Assembly (NCBI GenBank): GCA_017474765.1
Contig: JAFVGW010000056.1
Location: forward strand, 1-64,000
Length of the DNA stretch: 64,000 bases
Source: Salinivirgaceae bacterium
GTDB lineage: Bacteria; Bacteroidota; Bacteroidia; Bacteroidales; SZUA-534
Direction of reading: 5' to 3'
Part shown: positions 1-8,767 of the stretch, piece by piece
Layout of the letters: each line of letters begins with the position of its first letter
Position numbering within the stretch: the first letter of the stretch is position 1
Made by a program: the position numbers and the translations under genes
Notes under the pieces: generated by a model
What the model was told of the DNA's origin: nothing
The model's database searches: none
The model's input: the letters and a program-made list of their open reading frames with translations, nothing else

Positions 1-67
1 TACAAATACCATTAAAATGGTATGTCTATCTCCAAAGATTGAATAATAGATTCGAGCTTATAAAACG

Positions 68-110
68 AATCCGCAGGTTGTTCGTTGGTGGCGGCCTGCG
101 GATTTTTGTC
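68..110 (+). terminator. Rho-independent terminator of an upstream gene outside the window
   Basis: A perfect 10-bp stem (AATCCGCAGG at 68-77 with CCTGCGGATT at 95-104) encloses a 17-nt loop and runs into a T-rich stretch on the plus strand. It most likely ends a plus-strand gene that lies before base 1. No coding signal was recognised in bases 1-67. Confidence 0.75.
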
Positions 111-434
111 ATTTTACTATATGCGCCGTGCTGCCTCATCGCCATATCCTCGAGTAATCACCGAGTAATCCCCTCGGGCGGTTATCGCAAACTTTCCCGC
201 ACAATCCAACCGCAACCGAAAGCAAACCGCACAAAACCGCACAAAACAACTTTATCGCAAATAAAACAACCGAAAACAGAGGAAAACGCAAGTTGCTCCG
301 CGGTGTTGCAGCCCCGCGGATTTCCAAAAAACTCATTTTTAAATTCCGTTGGCGGAATTAAAGTAAAGAATATTTAATTCCGCCGACAGGTCTCATCGGG
401 TTTAATCATTACAAATCCACATATTCTATCCTAT
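111..434. other. Non-coding spacer with several inverted and direct repeats
   Basis: No convincing gene is seen here; the one open frame is low-complexity and has no family resemblance. The spacer holds a direct repeat CGAGTAATC (151-159 and 162-170), a run of ACCGCACA-type repeats (about 225-250), a GC-rich hairpin with 7-bp arms TCCGCGG/CCGCGGA (297-303 and 314-320), and the long inverted repeat listed separately at 341-387. Confidence 0.6.
341..387 (-). terminator. Long hairpin downstream of the PBP1C gene, with an alternative fold
   Basis: A 15-bp stem with one G-T wobble (348-362 pairing with 373-387, 10-nt loop) lies just past the stop codon of the minus-strand PBP1C gene. On that strand it is followed by an A/T-rich stretch and a T-run, which fits a terminator. 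A third segment at 342-348 (AATTCCG) also pairs perfectly with 353-359 (CGGAATT), so two mutually exclusive hairpins can form. It could instead be a small mobile repeat; no copy was noticed elsewhere in the window. Confidence 0.45.
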
Positions 435-2786
435 TCACAGCGCCTCAAATCTCACCGAGGCGCGGTTGCCTTCGGTATCGACAATGGTAAGCGTATGGCG
501 GCCGGGCGCCACATTGACCGATAATTCATGAATGTCGGCGGTGGAGCCGATGAAGCAGTCGTCAATGTGCCAGTAGATGGTGCTGTTGCCCACATGAGCC
601 GCGCGGAACACAAAGCGGCTTTGGCTGCCGTCGAAGTCGGTGGTGCGCACCAGTTTGGAACCGTTTTCCGGATAAATTATCTGCATGGTATTCCGCAAGT
701 CGGCCTGACACTGAGGATGATATGGCGGTATCGGTTCATAATCAATGTGTTGCTGACGATAATAGTAGGCCATTGTTGGTGGCAGCACAAACCGGTGCTC
801 GGTTATTATCTGGCTTACAGGCATGCACGAACTGTTCACCTGATATTTGCGGTCGGGCGAGAGGTGGATAAGGTGGTGATAGGGACAACATTCAGTTTTC
901 ATCACGGCCAGCGGCATTATTAGAGTATCGATGTCGGTGCAGTTGTTGCCTGCGCGGAATCCGCTTTGGCGGCATATCGGAATAAGTTCCATTTCGCTGA
1001 GCGGCTGTTCGAACCAGCCGTCGTTGGGCAGCATGGAGAATACCGAGAACATTACCGGAGCCGCGAATCCCACGCCCGTCATGCCTGCGCGTCCCTCGCC
1101 GTCGGCATTGCCCACCCACACACCAACCACATGGCTCGGTGTTACGCCAACACACCAAGCGTCGCGTGAGCCGTAACTCGTGCCAGTTTTCCATGCTATC
1201 TTCTTCATGCTTTTGAACATTTGCCATGTCGATTCTTCCTCGGGACGGTTCAGGTTCGACATTGCCTCGAATGTGGTGTATATGGATGCGTCTGTAAGCG
1301 GGCTTTCAATCGGGCGGGGCTTGCTGCCTGGTATGAAGCTGAGCTGACGGTAGTCGGATACGGTGTTGTCTTTCCGGTTCAGGTCCCGAGCCATTGACGC
1401 GTAGGCGCCGCACAGGTCCATTAGCGACACCTCGGCGCCGCCAAGTATGAGCGTTGCTCCGTAATGCTGGTCGTCGAATGGGAGAGTGGTGAGACCTATT
1501 TTGCGCAGCAAGGTCAGAAAACGGGCCACATTGTAGCGTTGCAGCATACGCACCAGCGGCACGTTGAGCGACGAACGCAGAGCCTCTGCCGCAGGCACTG
1601 CTCCGCTGAATTTGCGGCTGAAGTTCTGCGGCGAGAAACCGTTGAAATTCAGCGGAATGTCAGGAATGAGCATTGTGGGTGTTATGCTGCCGTCGGTGAG
1701 CATGGCCGCGTACAGAAAGGGCTTGAGTATGCTGCCCGATGACCGCGGTGCTACGGCTACGTCAACCTGATTGCTGCCGCGCTCGTCATTGGGCGATGTG
1801 GTATTGCCCACGTAGGCTGTCACATTGCCCGTCTCAACCTCTGCCACAACAATAGCCATGTGGTGTATGTAGTTCGATTTGTATTGCTCAACATATCGGT
1901 TTACCGTGTTTTGGACATTCTGCTGAAGGTCGTATCTGATGGTTGTCGCAGTCTGCTGTCCTGGCCGTTCGCTCCACACGCGCGTAAGCAGATGCGGGGC
2001 TGAGTTTGGCAACGGCAGCGGTTCTGTCGGCAGCGGCTCGCTCACAGCCAGCGAGTAGTCGGTGTCGCTTATGATGCCTTCGTTTTTGAGGCGGAGCAGC
2101 AGCCCGTCGCGTTTTTTTGCGAGCCGGTCGCGGTTTTTGCCCATGTGGATGAGCGATGGTGAATTGGGCAGCACGGCAAGAGTGGCGGCCTCGGCCCACG
2201 AGAGTTTGTCGGCACTGCGGCCGAAGTAGCGCCAAGCCGCCGCCGATGCCCCAACCACATTGCCACCGAACGGCGCATGCGATATGTACGAGCTCAGTAT
2301 CCGCTGTTTGCTCATTGTCAGTTCGAGGAAGATGGCTCGGTTGGTCTCGCGCAGTTTTTGCAGAAAAGTCCGGCGTTTGTGACCGTATGAGAGCCTTGCC
2401 AACTGCATAGTGATGGTGCTGGCCCCCGACTGTATGTGCCGGCTGCTGACATTCTGGTACACAGCCCTGACCACTGCACCCGCGTCGACACCATGGTGGC
2501 GGTAGAAGTTCTTGTCCTCGAACATAATAAGGCAGGTGGCCAGTTTGTCGGGAGTGGTGTCGATGGGAGGGAAGCGCCACTGCTCGTCAGGGGCAAGGCG
2601 GGCGCCAAGCAGCGAGCCGTCGTCGGCAATAACCACAGTGGCGTAGTTGTTACCAAAGAGCGGGCGCGGCGTGGCAATGAACATAACCGCCAGCCAGAGC
2701 AGAAAAACAGCAGCAAGGCCGGTGACAACCTTCGTAACCGTCAGCTGCCACAGCCGTTTTGCCGTATCCGCCAATCTTCTGTTCAT
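435..2786 (-). CDS. pbpC: Penicillin-binding protein 1C (bifunctional glycosyltransferase/transpeptidase)
   Basis: This is a class A penicillin-binding protein that polymerises and cross-links peptidoglycan at the outer face of the inner membrane. A transmembrane anchor lies at about residues 18-38. The GT51 glycosyltransferase domain follows, with FEDKNFYRHHGVD and GASTITMQLAR. The transpeptidase domain has the SxxK motif in SGSILKPF, an SLN motif and KTGTS. A C-terminal beta-sandwich domain typical of PBP1C completes it. The ATG at 2786 is chosen because it places the anchor near the N-terminus; a TTG at 2849 would add 21 residues. The gene is divergent from the alpha-2-macroglobulin gene, and PBP1C and alpha-2-macroglobulin are a known functional partnership (pbpC-yfhM in E. 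coli). The family call is secure; only the start is uncertain. Confidence 0.93.
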   Translation of the reverse strand: MNRRLADTAKRLWQLTVTKVVTGLAAVFLLWLAVMFIATPRPLFGNNYATVVIADDGSLLGARLAPDEQWRFPPIDTTPDKLATCLIMFEDKNFYRHHGVDAGAVVRAVYQNVSSRHIQSGASTITMQLARLSYGHKRRTFLQKLRETNRAIFLELTMSKQRILSSYISHAPFGGNVVGASAAAWRYFGRSADKLSWAEAATLAVLPNSPSLIHMGKNRDRLAKKRDGLLLRLKNEGIISDTDYSLAVSEPLPTEPLPLPNSAPHLLTRVWSERPGQQTATTIRYDLQQNVQNTVNRYVEQYKSNYIHHMAIVVAEVETGNVTAYVGNTTSPNDERGSNQVDVAVAPRSSGSILKPFLYAAMLTDGSITPTMLIPDIPLNFNGFSPQNFSRKFSGAVPAAEALRSSLNVPLVRMLQRYNVARFLTLLRKIGLTTLPFDDQHYGATLILGGAEVSLMDLCGAYASMARDLNRKDNTVSDYRQLSFIPGSKPRPIESPLTDASIYTTFEAMSNLNRPEEESTWQMFKSMKKIAWKTGTSYGSRDAWCVGVTPSHVVGVWVGNADGEGRAGMTGVGFAAPVMFSVFSMLPNDGWFEQPLSEMELIPICRQSGFRAGNNCTDIDTLIMPLAVMKTECCPYHHLIHLSPDRKYQVNSSCMPVSQIITEHRFVLPPTMAYYYRQQHIDYEPIPPYHPQCQADLRNTMQIIYPENGSKLVRTTDFDGSQSRFVFRAAHVGNSTIYWHIDDCFIGSTADIHELSVNVAPGRHTLTIVDTEGNRASVRFEAL

Positions 2787-2900
2787 TAGGTGAAAAGTGT
2801 TCTTTAATAGGATTTTGAGTTTCTTTTGATTCCACCGACTCCCCTTCAAACCTGAATACGTGAAAAATCCATAGTTTTATCGGTAATATTTCTGTCCGCA

Positions 2901-2931
2901 CAAATATATCGGAGAGAAATAATATTGACAA
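2901..2931 (-). promoter_or_regulatory. Promoter for pbpC
   Basis: On the minus strand a TTG (2931-2929) is followed after 20 nt by TATATTTG (2908-2901), a perfect TAnnTTTG Bacteroidetes -7 element. The -33 TTG lies two bases from the -33 TTG of the oppositely directed promoter. Confidence 0.55.
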
Positions 2932-2954
2932 CTGCCGCAAAATAATTACTTTAG
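2925..2954 (+). promoter_or_regulatory. Promoter for the alpha-2-macroglobulin gene
   Basis: TTG at 2925-2927 is followed after 19 nt by TACTTTAG at 2947-2954, one mismatch from TAnnTTTG. It sits 25 nt before the ATG. It is back to back with the pbpC promoter: both -33 elements lie within the 7-bp TTGACAA at 2925-2931. Confidence 0.5.
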
Positions 2955-2978
2955 CAGTATCAATTTAAAACAAAAAAT

Positions 2979-5900
2979 ATGAAAAAGCAGATTCTGTCCA
3001 TTTTGCTAATGGCATTTGCCGTTGTTTTTGTCGGTTGCAATTCGGAAAACAAGCAATTAAAAAGCTACAGTCCTTATGTCGATGCTGTAACACCCAACGA
3101 GGTGCCGCGTGACTCGAAAATTAGCATTGAGTTCAACCGGCAGATTATTGACTCGTACGCCAACGATAAAAGCATTTCTAAGTATGTGAGTATCAATCCC
3201 TCTGTAAGCGGAGAATGGGTGGTGCTGAACGACAACAAACTGATAGAGTTCACACCTTCGAAACCGCTGAAGGCAGGCAAAACCTACACCGTGGTTGCCG
3301 ATGTGAACGAATTGCTTGGCGTGGACAAACCTGAGGGCAAATTCACGTTTAAGTTCACCGCCCTTGCATGGCAGGCCAATGCGTTTTTCAGCGACTATAG
3401 TATCGACGATTCGGGCGAGGGACTCTTCAAGATAAAACTGTCAGTCATAACTGTCGACCGCGAGTCGGACGAGGATGTTGAGAACTGCGGAACTTTTTCC
3501 GAGTCGTTTCAGAAGATTGAATGGACCCACAGCACCGATGGTAAACGTCATGAGGCCACTATCAGCGGCATAAAGGGCGGAAAAACCGATTACGATTTCT
3601 GCTACTTCTATAAGGCTGACGAAGCGGGCAATAAAAGGGTGGTGAAAGCCACCATTCCTGCCTTCGCCTATTTCGATGTCTGGCAAGTCAATTATAAGAT
3701 AAAGCCCACGCGATGCATTGAGGTGGCGTTCAACAGCACTTTGGGCGAGGCTGAAACAGTGGCTTCGTTCATAAAAATCGACGGCAAGCCGTGCGAGCAA
3801 TATGAGACCGAGGGCAACACCTTCCGCATTTTCGTCGACAGCAAAGCCAAAGGCAAGGTTAATGTGCTTGTGATGAAAGGCCTGCCCAACCGCGAGGCCA
3901 AGCAGACACCAGAGGACAAGACGTTTGCCGTTGACCTTGGCGGCGACAAACCGGAGTTGTCACTGTTGCGCACGGGCTCGCTTATTCCGCTCACCGACAA
4001 TCTGATAATTCCTTTCTCGTCGTGCTATTACCGGGGAGTTCTGGTCAAGGTGATTAAGATAAAAGAACGCAACATTGGCCAGTTTCTGCAGGTGAACAGC
4101 ATTAGCGGCTCGCAAGAACTTAAGCGTGTCGGCCGTCTGGTGGCGCATAAATTCATATTGTTCGATTCGGAGGAGAACGATTTGTCGGCGACCAACACCT
4201 TCGCAATCAAACTGAACGAGTTGATAACACCCGAGCCGGGCGCCATTTATCGTGTCAGTTTGAATGTCGAACAGCGGCTGTCGGCATATCCAGGCGCCAA
4301 CGAGACCAGCTACACCGATGCCGAACTGACCAATTATTACAACAACATAGCGTCGTCGGCGGAGAGCAGTTTTGATTATGATTATTATTACGATGATGAT
4401 GACTACTACTATTGGCGTTCGAGCGACCCAACGCAGTCGTCGTATTACAATAACCGCGTTTGCTCGGTGAATGTGCTTGCCACCAATCTGGGAATGGTGG
4501 CCGAGGCTGGCAGCGACGACAAAATGAACGTCTGGGTAAACAACCTGCTGACAACCGCGCCAGAGCCCGATGTCGACCTGAAAATGTATAACTATCAGGG
4601 CGACCAGATAGCCACGGCCCGTACCGATGCCAATGGTTTCGCCGTCTTCGACAAACCTGAGAACAAGGCCTTTTACATTGCCGCCTACAAAGGCGAGCAG
4701 CGCACTTATATGCGTGTCGATAACGGTTCGGCACTCTCAACCAGCAACTTCGATGTCGGCGGCGAGATATTGCAGAATGGCACCCGCGGATTCATTTACG
4801 GCGAGCGCGGAGTCTGGAGGCCCGGCGACACGCTGCATTTGGCTTTCATTCTCAACGACCGTATCGGAAATATCGGCGACGATTATCCTGTGACAATCAG
4901 CCTTTCCACACCGCAAGGCCAGCTGTACACAACCCGCACAGTGCCCGAAGGCAGTATGGGGCTGTATTGCTTCGATTTGCCAATAGCCGCCGATGCCCCA
5001 ACTGGACAGTGGACGGCAAAGGTAAATGCCGGTAATTTGGAGTATAGCAAGTATTTGCGCGTTGAGACGGTGAAACCGAACCGACTGAAAGTGGCTCTCA
5101 CCGTTCCCGACAACAAACTGACACCGTCGAGCAATATTGTGAGCCTTCACAGCGAGTGGCTCAACGGCAATCCGATCCGCAATCTTAAATACGATATCAA
5201 GCTGACTGTCAGCAAGACTTCAACTGCATTCGAGAAATACAGCGATTACACTTTCGAAGACTCTTACAACAGGTTCCGTACCGAGGAGCACCCGCTGGTT
5301 AAGGGCGTTCTTGATGCCGACGGCAATGCCAACACTGCTGTCAGTCTGGCAACCAGCACCAACGCGCCGGGCAAGATGCGCGCCGGCCTCACAACAAAAG
5401 TGTATGAGGAGTCGGGCGATTTCAGCATTAACAGTATTTCTGTGCCCTACTCGCCGTTCAGCCGCTACATTGGCATTAAAGAGCCGAAGGCCGACACCCG
5501 CTACGGATGGCTCAGCACCGACAATCCGCACGAGTTCAGCATTGTCAGCGTTGACGACGATGGAAATCCGGTACCGAATGTCGAGTGCAAGGTGAGTGTC
5601 TATAAACTGAAATACTGGTGGTGGTGGGACTCTGACGACGGCGAAGTGGCCGAGTATGTCAACGACACCTACCGCGAGCCGGTGACCACAGCCCGCGTAA
5701 CCACCGATAGCCGCGGTATGGCCACATATCGAATGGAGGTTAACGGAGACAATTGGGGCTCGTACTACATACGCGTTGCCGACGCAAGAAAAGGCCATTC
5801 GACAGCGATAACCTCATACTTCGACTGGCCGAGCGGCCAACCGCGCCAGACCGACGGCGATTCGGAGTCAGCCTTCGCGCTCAAGTTCCAGACCGACAAG

Positions 5901-8474
5901 GCCGTGTATACTCCCGGCGAACAAGCTCAGGTAAGTTTCTATGCGCCAAACGGTTCGCGCGCCATTGTCAATGTCGAAAACGGTTCTAAGATTCTGTCAA
6001 CAGCTAATTACTTCTTCGATGGCGACGGCAATAAGACGGTTTCGATAGATGTAACACCCGAGATGGCGCCCAACGCTTACATACACATAATGTTGATTCA
6101 GAAATATCAGCAATCCGACAACGACCGGCCGATACGAATGTACGGAGTTACCCCGATTATCGTTGACAATCCCGACTCGCACCTGCTGCCCGTTGCCACA
6201 GTTGCCGACAAACTGCGCTCCTGCGAGGCCTATACGGTGAAAGTGAGCGAGCAGAAGGGACGGCCGATGTCGTACACGCTTGCAATTGTCGATGAGGGCC
6301 TGCTCGACCTGACCAACTTCAAAACACCCGACCCGTGGCGCGCGTTCAACGGGAAAGAGGCGCTCGGAATCCGCTATTGGGATGTGTATAACAATATTTT
6401 AGGCGCATACGGAGGAAAGATTGAGCAGATGTTCTCGATTGGCGGTGACGATGAAGCCCAGGAAAACTCCGACCCAACGGCTGACCGTTTCAAACCTGTT
6501 GTGCAGTTTGTGGGGCCGTGCACATTGGATAAAGGCAAGACCGCAACGCACAAACTTTATATGCCTAACTACAACGGCCGCGTGCGCGTCATGGTTATCG
6601 CCACCAACGGCAAAGCCTTCGGCAGTACCGACAAGAGCGTGTTTGTGGCTCGGCCGCTTATGGTAACAGCCACTCTGCCGCGAATGATAGGCTGCGATGA
6701 GGAGATGGAAGTGTCGGCTACGGTGTTCGCCACAGAGCAAGGTATGGGCAATGTCAATGTGAGGCTGAATGTGTCTGACGGAATGACAGTTATAGGCGAC
6801 AGCAAGCAGGTTGTCGAACTGAATTCGATAGGCGACAAGACTGTGAAATTCAGAGTGAGGACTTCGGCAACGGCGCAGGTCGGAAACATAAGCTTGACGT
6901 GCGAGGCAAAGGGCGAGAAGGCGTCGTACAGCACGCCAATAGAGGTGCAGTACCGCCAGCTGCCGCAGAGCAAGTCGGACAGTTACACAATTGCTGCCGG
7001 CGAGTCGCAGGTAATAAAACCTGAGATATTCGGTCTGAGTGGCACCAACGACCTGTCGCTCGAAGTATCGTCCATTGTTCCAATCAACCTCAACGAGCGC
7101 CTCAATTATCTTGTGCAATATCCGCACGGATGCATTGAGCAGACAACTTCAAAAGTGCTGGCGCAACTCATGCTCAGCGAACTCACAACACTCACTCCGC
7201 AGAAAGCCTACGATGTGCAGAAGAATGTTCAGTCGGGTTTGAATAAGTACCGCGGATTCCAGACCGTTTCGGGCGGAATGGCTTACTGGCAGGGCAATAG
7301 GACCCCCGATGAGTGGGGAAGCATTTACGCCATGCACTGCATAACAACGGCCGAGGCCAAAGGCTACCGCATACCCGACGGTGTCAAGCCGGCGCTGCTC
7401 AACTACCTTAAGAGCGAAGCCAACCGCTGGACATACAGTTCACGCAATTCCAATGCCCTGATTCAGGCCTACAGACTTTATGTGCTGGCTCTCAACAATA
7501 TGGCCGATATGAGCGCAATGAACAGAATGAAAGGCGGTGCCAGCGGTTTAGGCGAAAACACAGCGTGGTTCCTTGCCGGAAGTTACGCGCTTGCCGGACG
7601 CAAGGATATAGCCAATGAGATTCTTGCTCACACAGTGGCGTCGGATTACGGCGATGACGATTACTCCTATGGCAACACTTGCCGCGATATTGCCGTGAAA
7701 GCCATGGTACTCACCGATTTAGGACGCGTACAGGAGGCTTCGGAATATATAAAGCAGATATCTGATATAATGTCGGACGAGCGCTGGTTAAGCACGCAGA
7801 GCATAGCGTTCTGCCTCTATTCAGTGTCGCATTTCTACGGAGCTACAGGCAAACCGCAGCCGGCTGAGTTCAGATATGAGTATGACGGCACCAAGCAGGA
7901 TGTTAATTCCAAGACCGAGCTTGTAAGCACTTTCGACCTGTGCAAGTCGGCTGACAGCTACAGCCCGCTCACAGTCACAAACAAAGGCAAGAGCACGATA
8001 TTTGTCAAGGTCCGCCGGTCGGGAATACCGCCGCGCGCCAGCGAGGAAGCCATAAACAACAAGCTGGCGCTCAATGTCAGATATATCGATTTCAACACCA
8101 AGCAGGATGTTGATGTTACCAATCTGCATTCGGGCGACAACATTGAGGCGGTGATTACCGTGCGAAACACCACCGATTTCGCCATTCGCAACGTGGCCAT
8201 TGAGCAGTATATCCCGTCAGGTTGGGAAATCCTCAACGAGCGCTTTATGGAGGGCGGTCAGGCCGAGAGCAACTCGCTGTCGTATCAGGATATCCGCGAC
8301 GACCGTGTTTACAGCTATATCGATTATCTGGCTCCGAATAAGAAAGTTGAAATAACAGTGAAACTCTGCGCCACCTACGGCGGCAAGTTCTATCTGCCGT
8401 CAGTAAAGGCCTATGCAATGTACGACAACGACAAGCAGGCCAATACGGTAGGTACCGAAGTGGAAGTGAAATAG
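2979..8474 (+). CDS. Alpha-2-macroglobulin family lipoprotein
   Basis: This is a bacterial alpha-2-macroglobulin of 1831 residues, a giant periplasmic trap thought to capture proteases that enter through a damaged outer membrane. The signal peptide ends in a lipobox with Cys20. An N-terminal Ig-like domain, the macroglobulin (MG2-type) domains and the alpha-2-macroglobulin domain follow. The thioester motif GCIEQ is intact (Cys1385-Gln1388), so covalent trapping of proteases is plausible. An unusual Tyr/Asp-rich stretch occupies about residues 463-490. Its divergent neighbour is PBP1C, the classic partner that repairs peptidoglycan. The length is in the usual range for Bacteroidetes members. 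The identification is very strong. Confidence 0.95.
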   Translation: MKKQILSILLMAFAVVFVGCNSENKQLKSYSPYVDAVTPNEVPRDSKISIEFNRQIIDSYANDKSISKYVSINPSVSGEWVVLNDNKLIEFTPSKPLKAGKTYTVVADVNELLGVDKPEGKFTFKFTALAWQANAFFSDYSIDDSGEGLFKIKLSVITVDRESDEDVENCGTFSESFQKIEWTHSTDGKRHEATISGIKGGKTDYDFCYFYKADEAGNKRVVKATIPAFAYFDVWQVNYKIKPTRCIEVAFNSTLGEAETVASFIKIDGKPCEQYETEGNTFRIFVDSKAKGKVNVLVMKGLPNREAKQTPEDKTFAVDLGGDKPELSLLRTGSLIPLTDNLIIPFSSCYYRGVLVKVIKIKERNIGQFLQVNSISGSQELKRVGRLVAHKFILFDSEENDLSATNTFAIKLNELITPEPGAIYRVSLNVEQRLSAYPGANETSYTDAELTNYYNNIASSAESSFDYDYYYDDDDYYYWRSSDPTQSSYYNNRVCSVNVLATNLGMVAEAGSDDKMNVWVNNLLTTAPEPDVDLKMYNYQGDQIATARTDANGFAVFDKPENKAFYIAAYKGEQRTYMRVDNGSALSTSNFDVGGEILQNGTRGFIYGERGVWRPGDTLHLAFILNDRIGNIGDDYPVTISLSTPQGQLYTTRTVPEGSMGLYCFDLPIAADAPTGQWTAKVNAGNLEYSKYLRVETVKPNRLKVALTVPDNKLTPSSNIVSLHSEWLNGNPIRNLKYDIKLTVSKTSTAFEKYSDYTFEDSYNRFRTEEHPLVKGVLDADGNANTAVSLATSTNAPGKMRAGLTTKVYEESGDFSINSISVPYSPFSRYIGIKEPKADTRYGWLSTDNPHEFSIVSVDDDGNPVPNVECKVSVYKLKYWWWWDSDDGEVAEYVNDTYREPVTTARVTTDSRGMATYRMEVNGDNWGSYYIRVADARKGHSTAITSYFDWPSGQPRQTDGDSESAFALKFQTDKAVYTPGEQAQVSFYAPNGSRAIVNVENGSKILSTANYFFDGDGNKTVSIDVTPEMAPNAYIHIMLIQKYQQSDNDRPIRMYGVTPIIVDNPDSHLLPVATVADKLRSCEAYTVKVSEQKGRPMSYTLAIVDEGLLDLTNFKTPDPWRAFNGKEALGIRYWDVYNNILGAYGGKIEQMFSIGGDDEAQENSDPTADRFKPVVQFVGPCTLDKGKTATHKLYMPNYNGRVRVMVIATNGKAFGSTDKSVFVARPLMVTATLPRMIGCDEEMEVSATVFATEQGMGNVNVRLNVSDGMTVIGDSKQVVELNSIGDKTVKFRVRTSATAQVGNISLTCEAKGEKASYSTPIEVQYRQLPQSKSDSYTIAAGESQVIKPEIFGLSGTNDLSLEVSSIVPINLNERLNYLVQYPHGCIEQTTSKVLAQLMLSELTTLTPQKAYDVQKNVQSGLNKYRGFQTVSGGMAYWQGNRTPDEWGSIYAMHCITTAEAKGYRIPDGVKPALLNYLKSEANRWTYSSRNSNALIQAYRLYVLALNNMADMSAMNRMKGGASGLGENTAWFLAGSYALAGRKDIANEILAHTVASDYGDDDYSYGNTCRDIAVKAMVLTDLGRVQEASEYIKQISDIMSDERWLSTQSIAFCLYSVSHFYGATGKPQPAEFRYEYDGTKQDVNSKTELVSTFDLCKSADSYSPLTVTNKGKSTIFVKVRRSGIPPRASEEAINNKLALNVRYIDFNTKQDVDVTNLHSGDNIEAVITVRNTTDFAIRNVAIEQYIPSGWEILNERFMEGGQAESNSLSYQDIRDDRVYSYIDYLAPNKKVEITVKLCATYGGKFYLPSVKAYAMYDNDKQANTVGTEVEVK

Positions 8475-8498
8475 GCGCTCGATTGAGCGCCTTTTTTA
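8474..8498 (+). terminator. Terminator of the alpha-2-macroglobulin gene
   Basis: A 7-bp stem, GGCGCTC (8474-8480) with GAGCGCC (8485-8491), has a 4-nt loop and a run of Ts directly after it. The following 270 bases up to the next gene hold no recognisable gene. Confidence 0.85.
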
Positions 8499-8737
8499 TT
8501 GCTAATCAGGGAATGATGTGTTTTTTCGCACAGATTTCTAAGATTTAGGCTTAATGGTCAAAAGCGCACCTGAAATTCTTGTAATATGTTGAAGTTGACG
8601 TATTTACAGAGCTTTAATATTGAAAGAGTTGAACTTAATGTGGCACCTCTGAGCGAAAAACGTTCACGTTCCCCCGCCATTCGCCATTTTGCCTTGTCAA
8701 TTCACCAAAAAACAATGCCACCACATTGTCAAATGCT

Positions 8738-8745
8738 TAACTTTG
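8738..8745 (+). promoter_or_regulatory. Candidate -7 promoter element before the PorU2-like gene
   Basis: TAACTTTG matches TAnnTTTG exactly and lies 22 nt before the ATG at 8768. No clear -33 element at the usual spacing was seen. Confidence 0.4.
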
Positions 8746-8767
8746 TTTGCTTTTTAGTGTTTGTCTG

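Noticed and set aside
39..377. Open frame in the first spacer
   Set aside because: It spans a terminator and hairpins and is low-complexity.
2787..2849. TTG start for PBP1C at 2849
   Set aside because: It adds a basic, non-conserved extension; the ATG at 2786 places the anchor properly. Not fully excluded.
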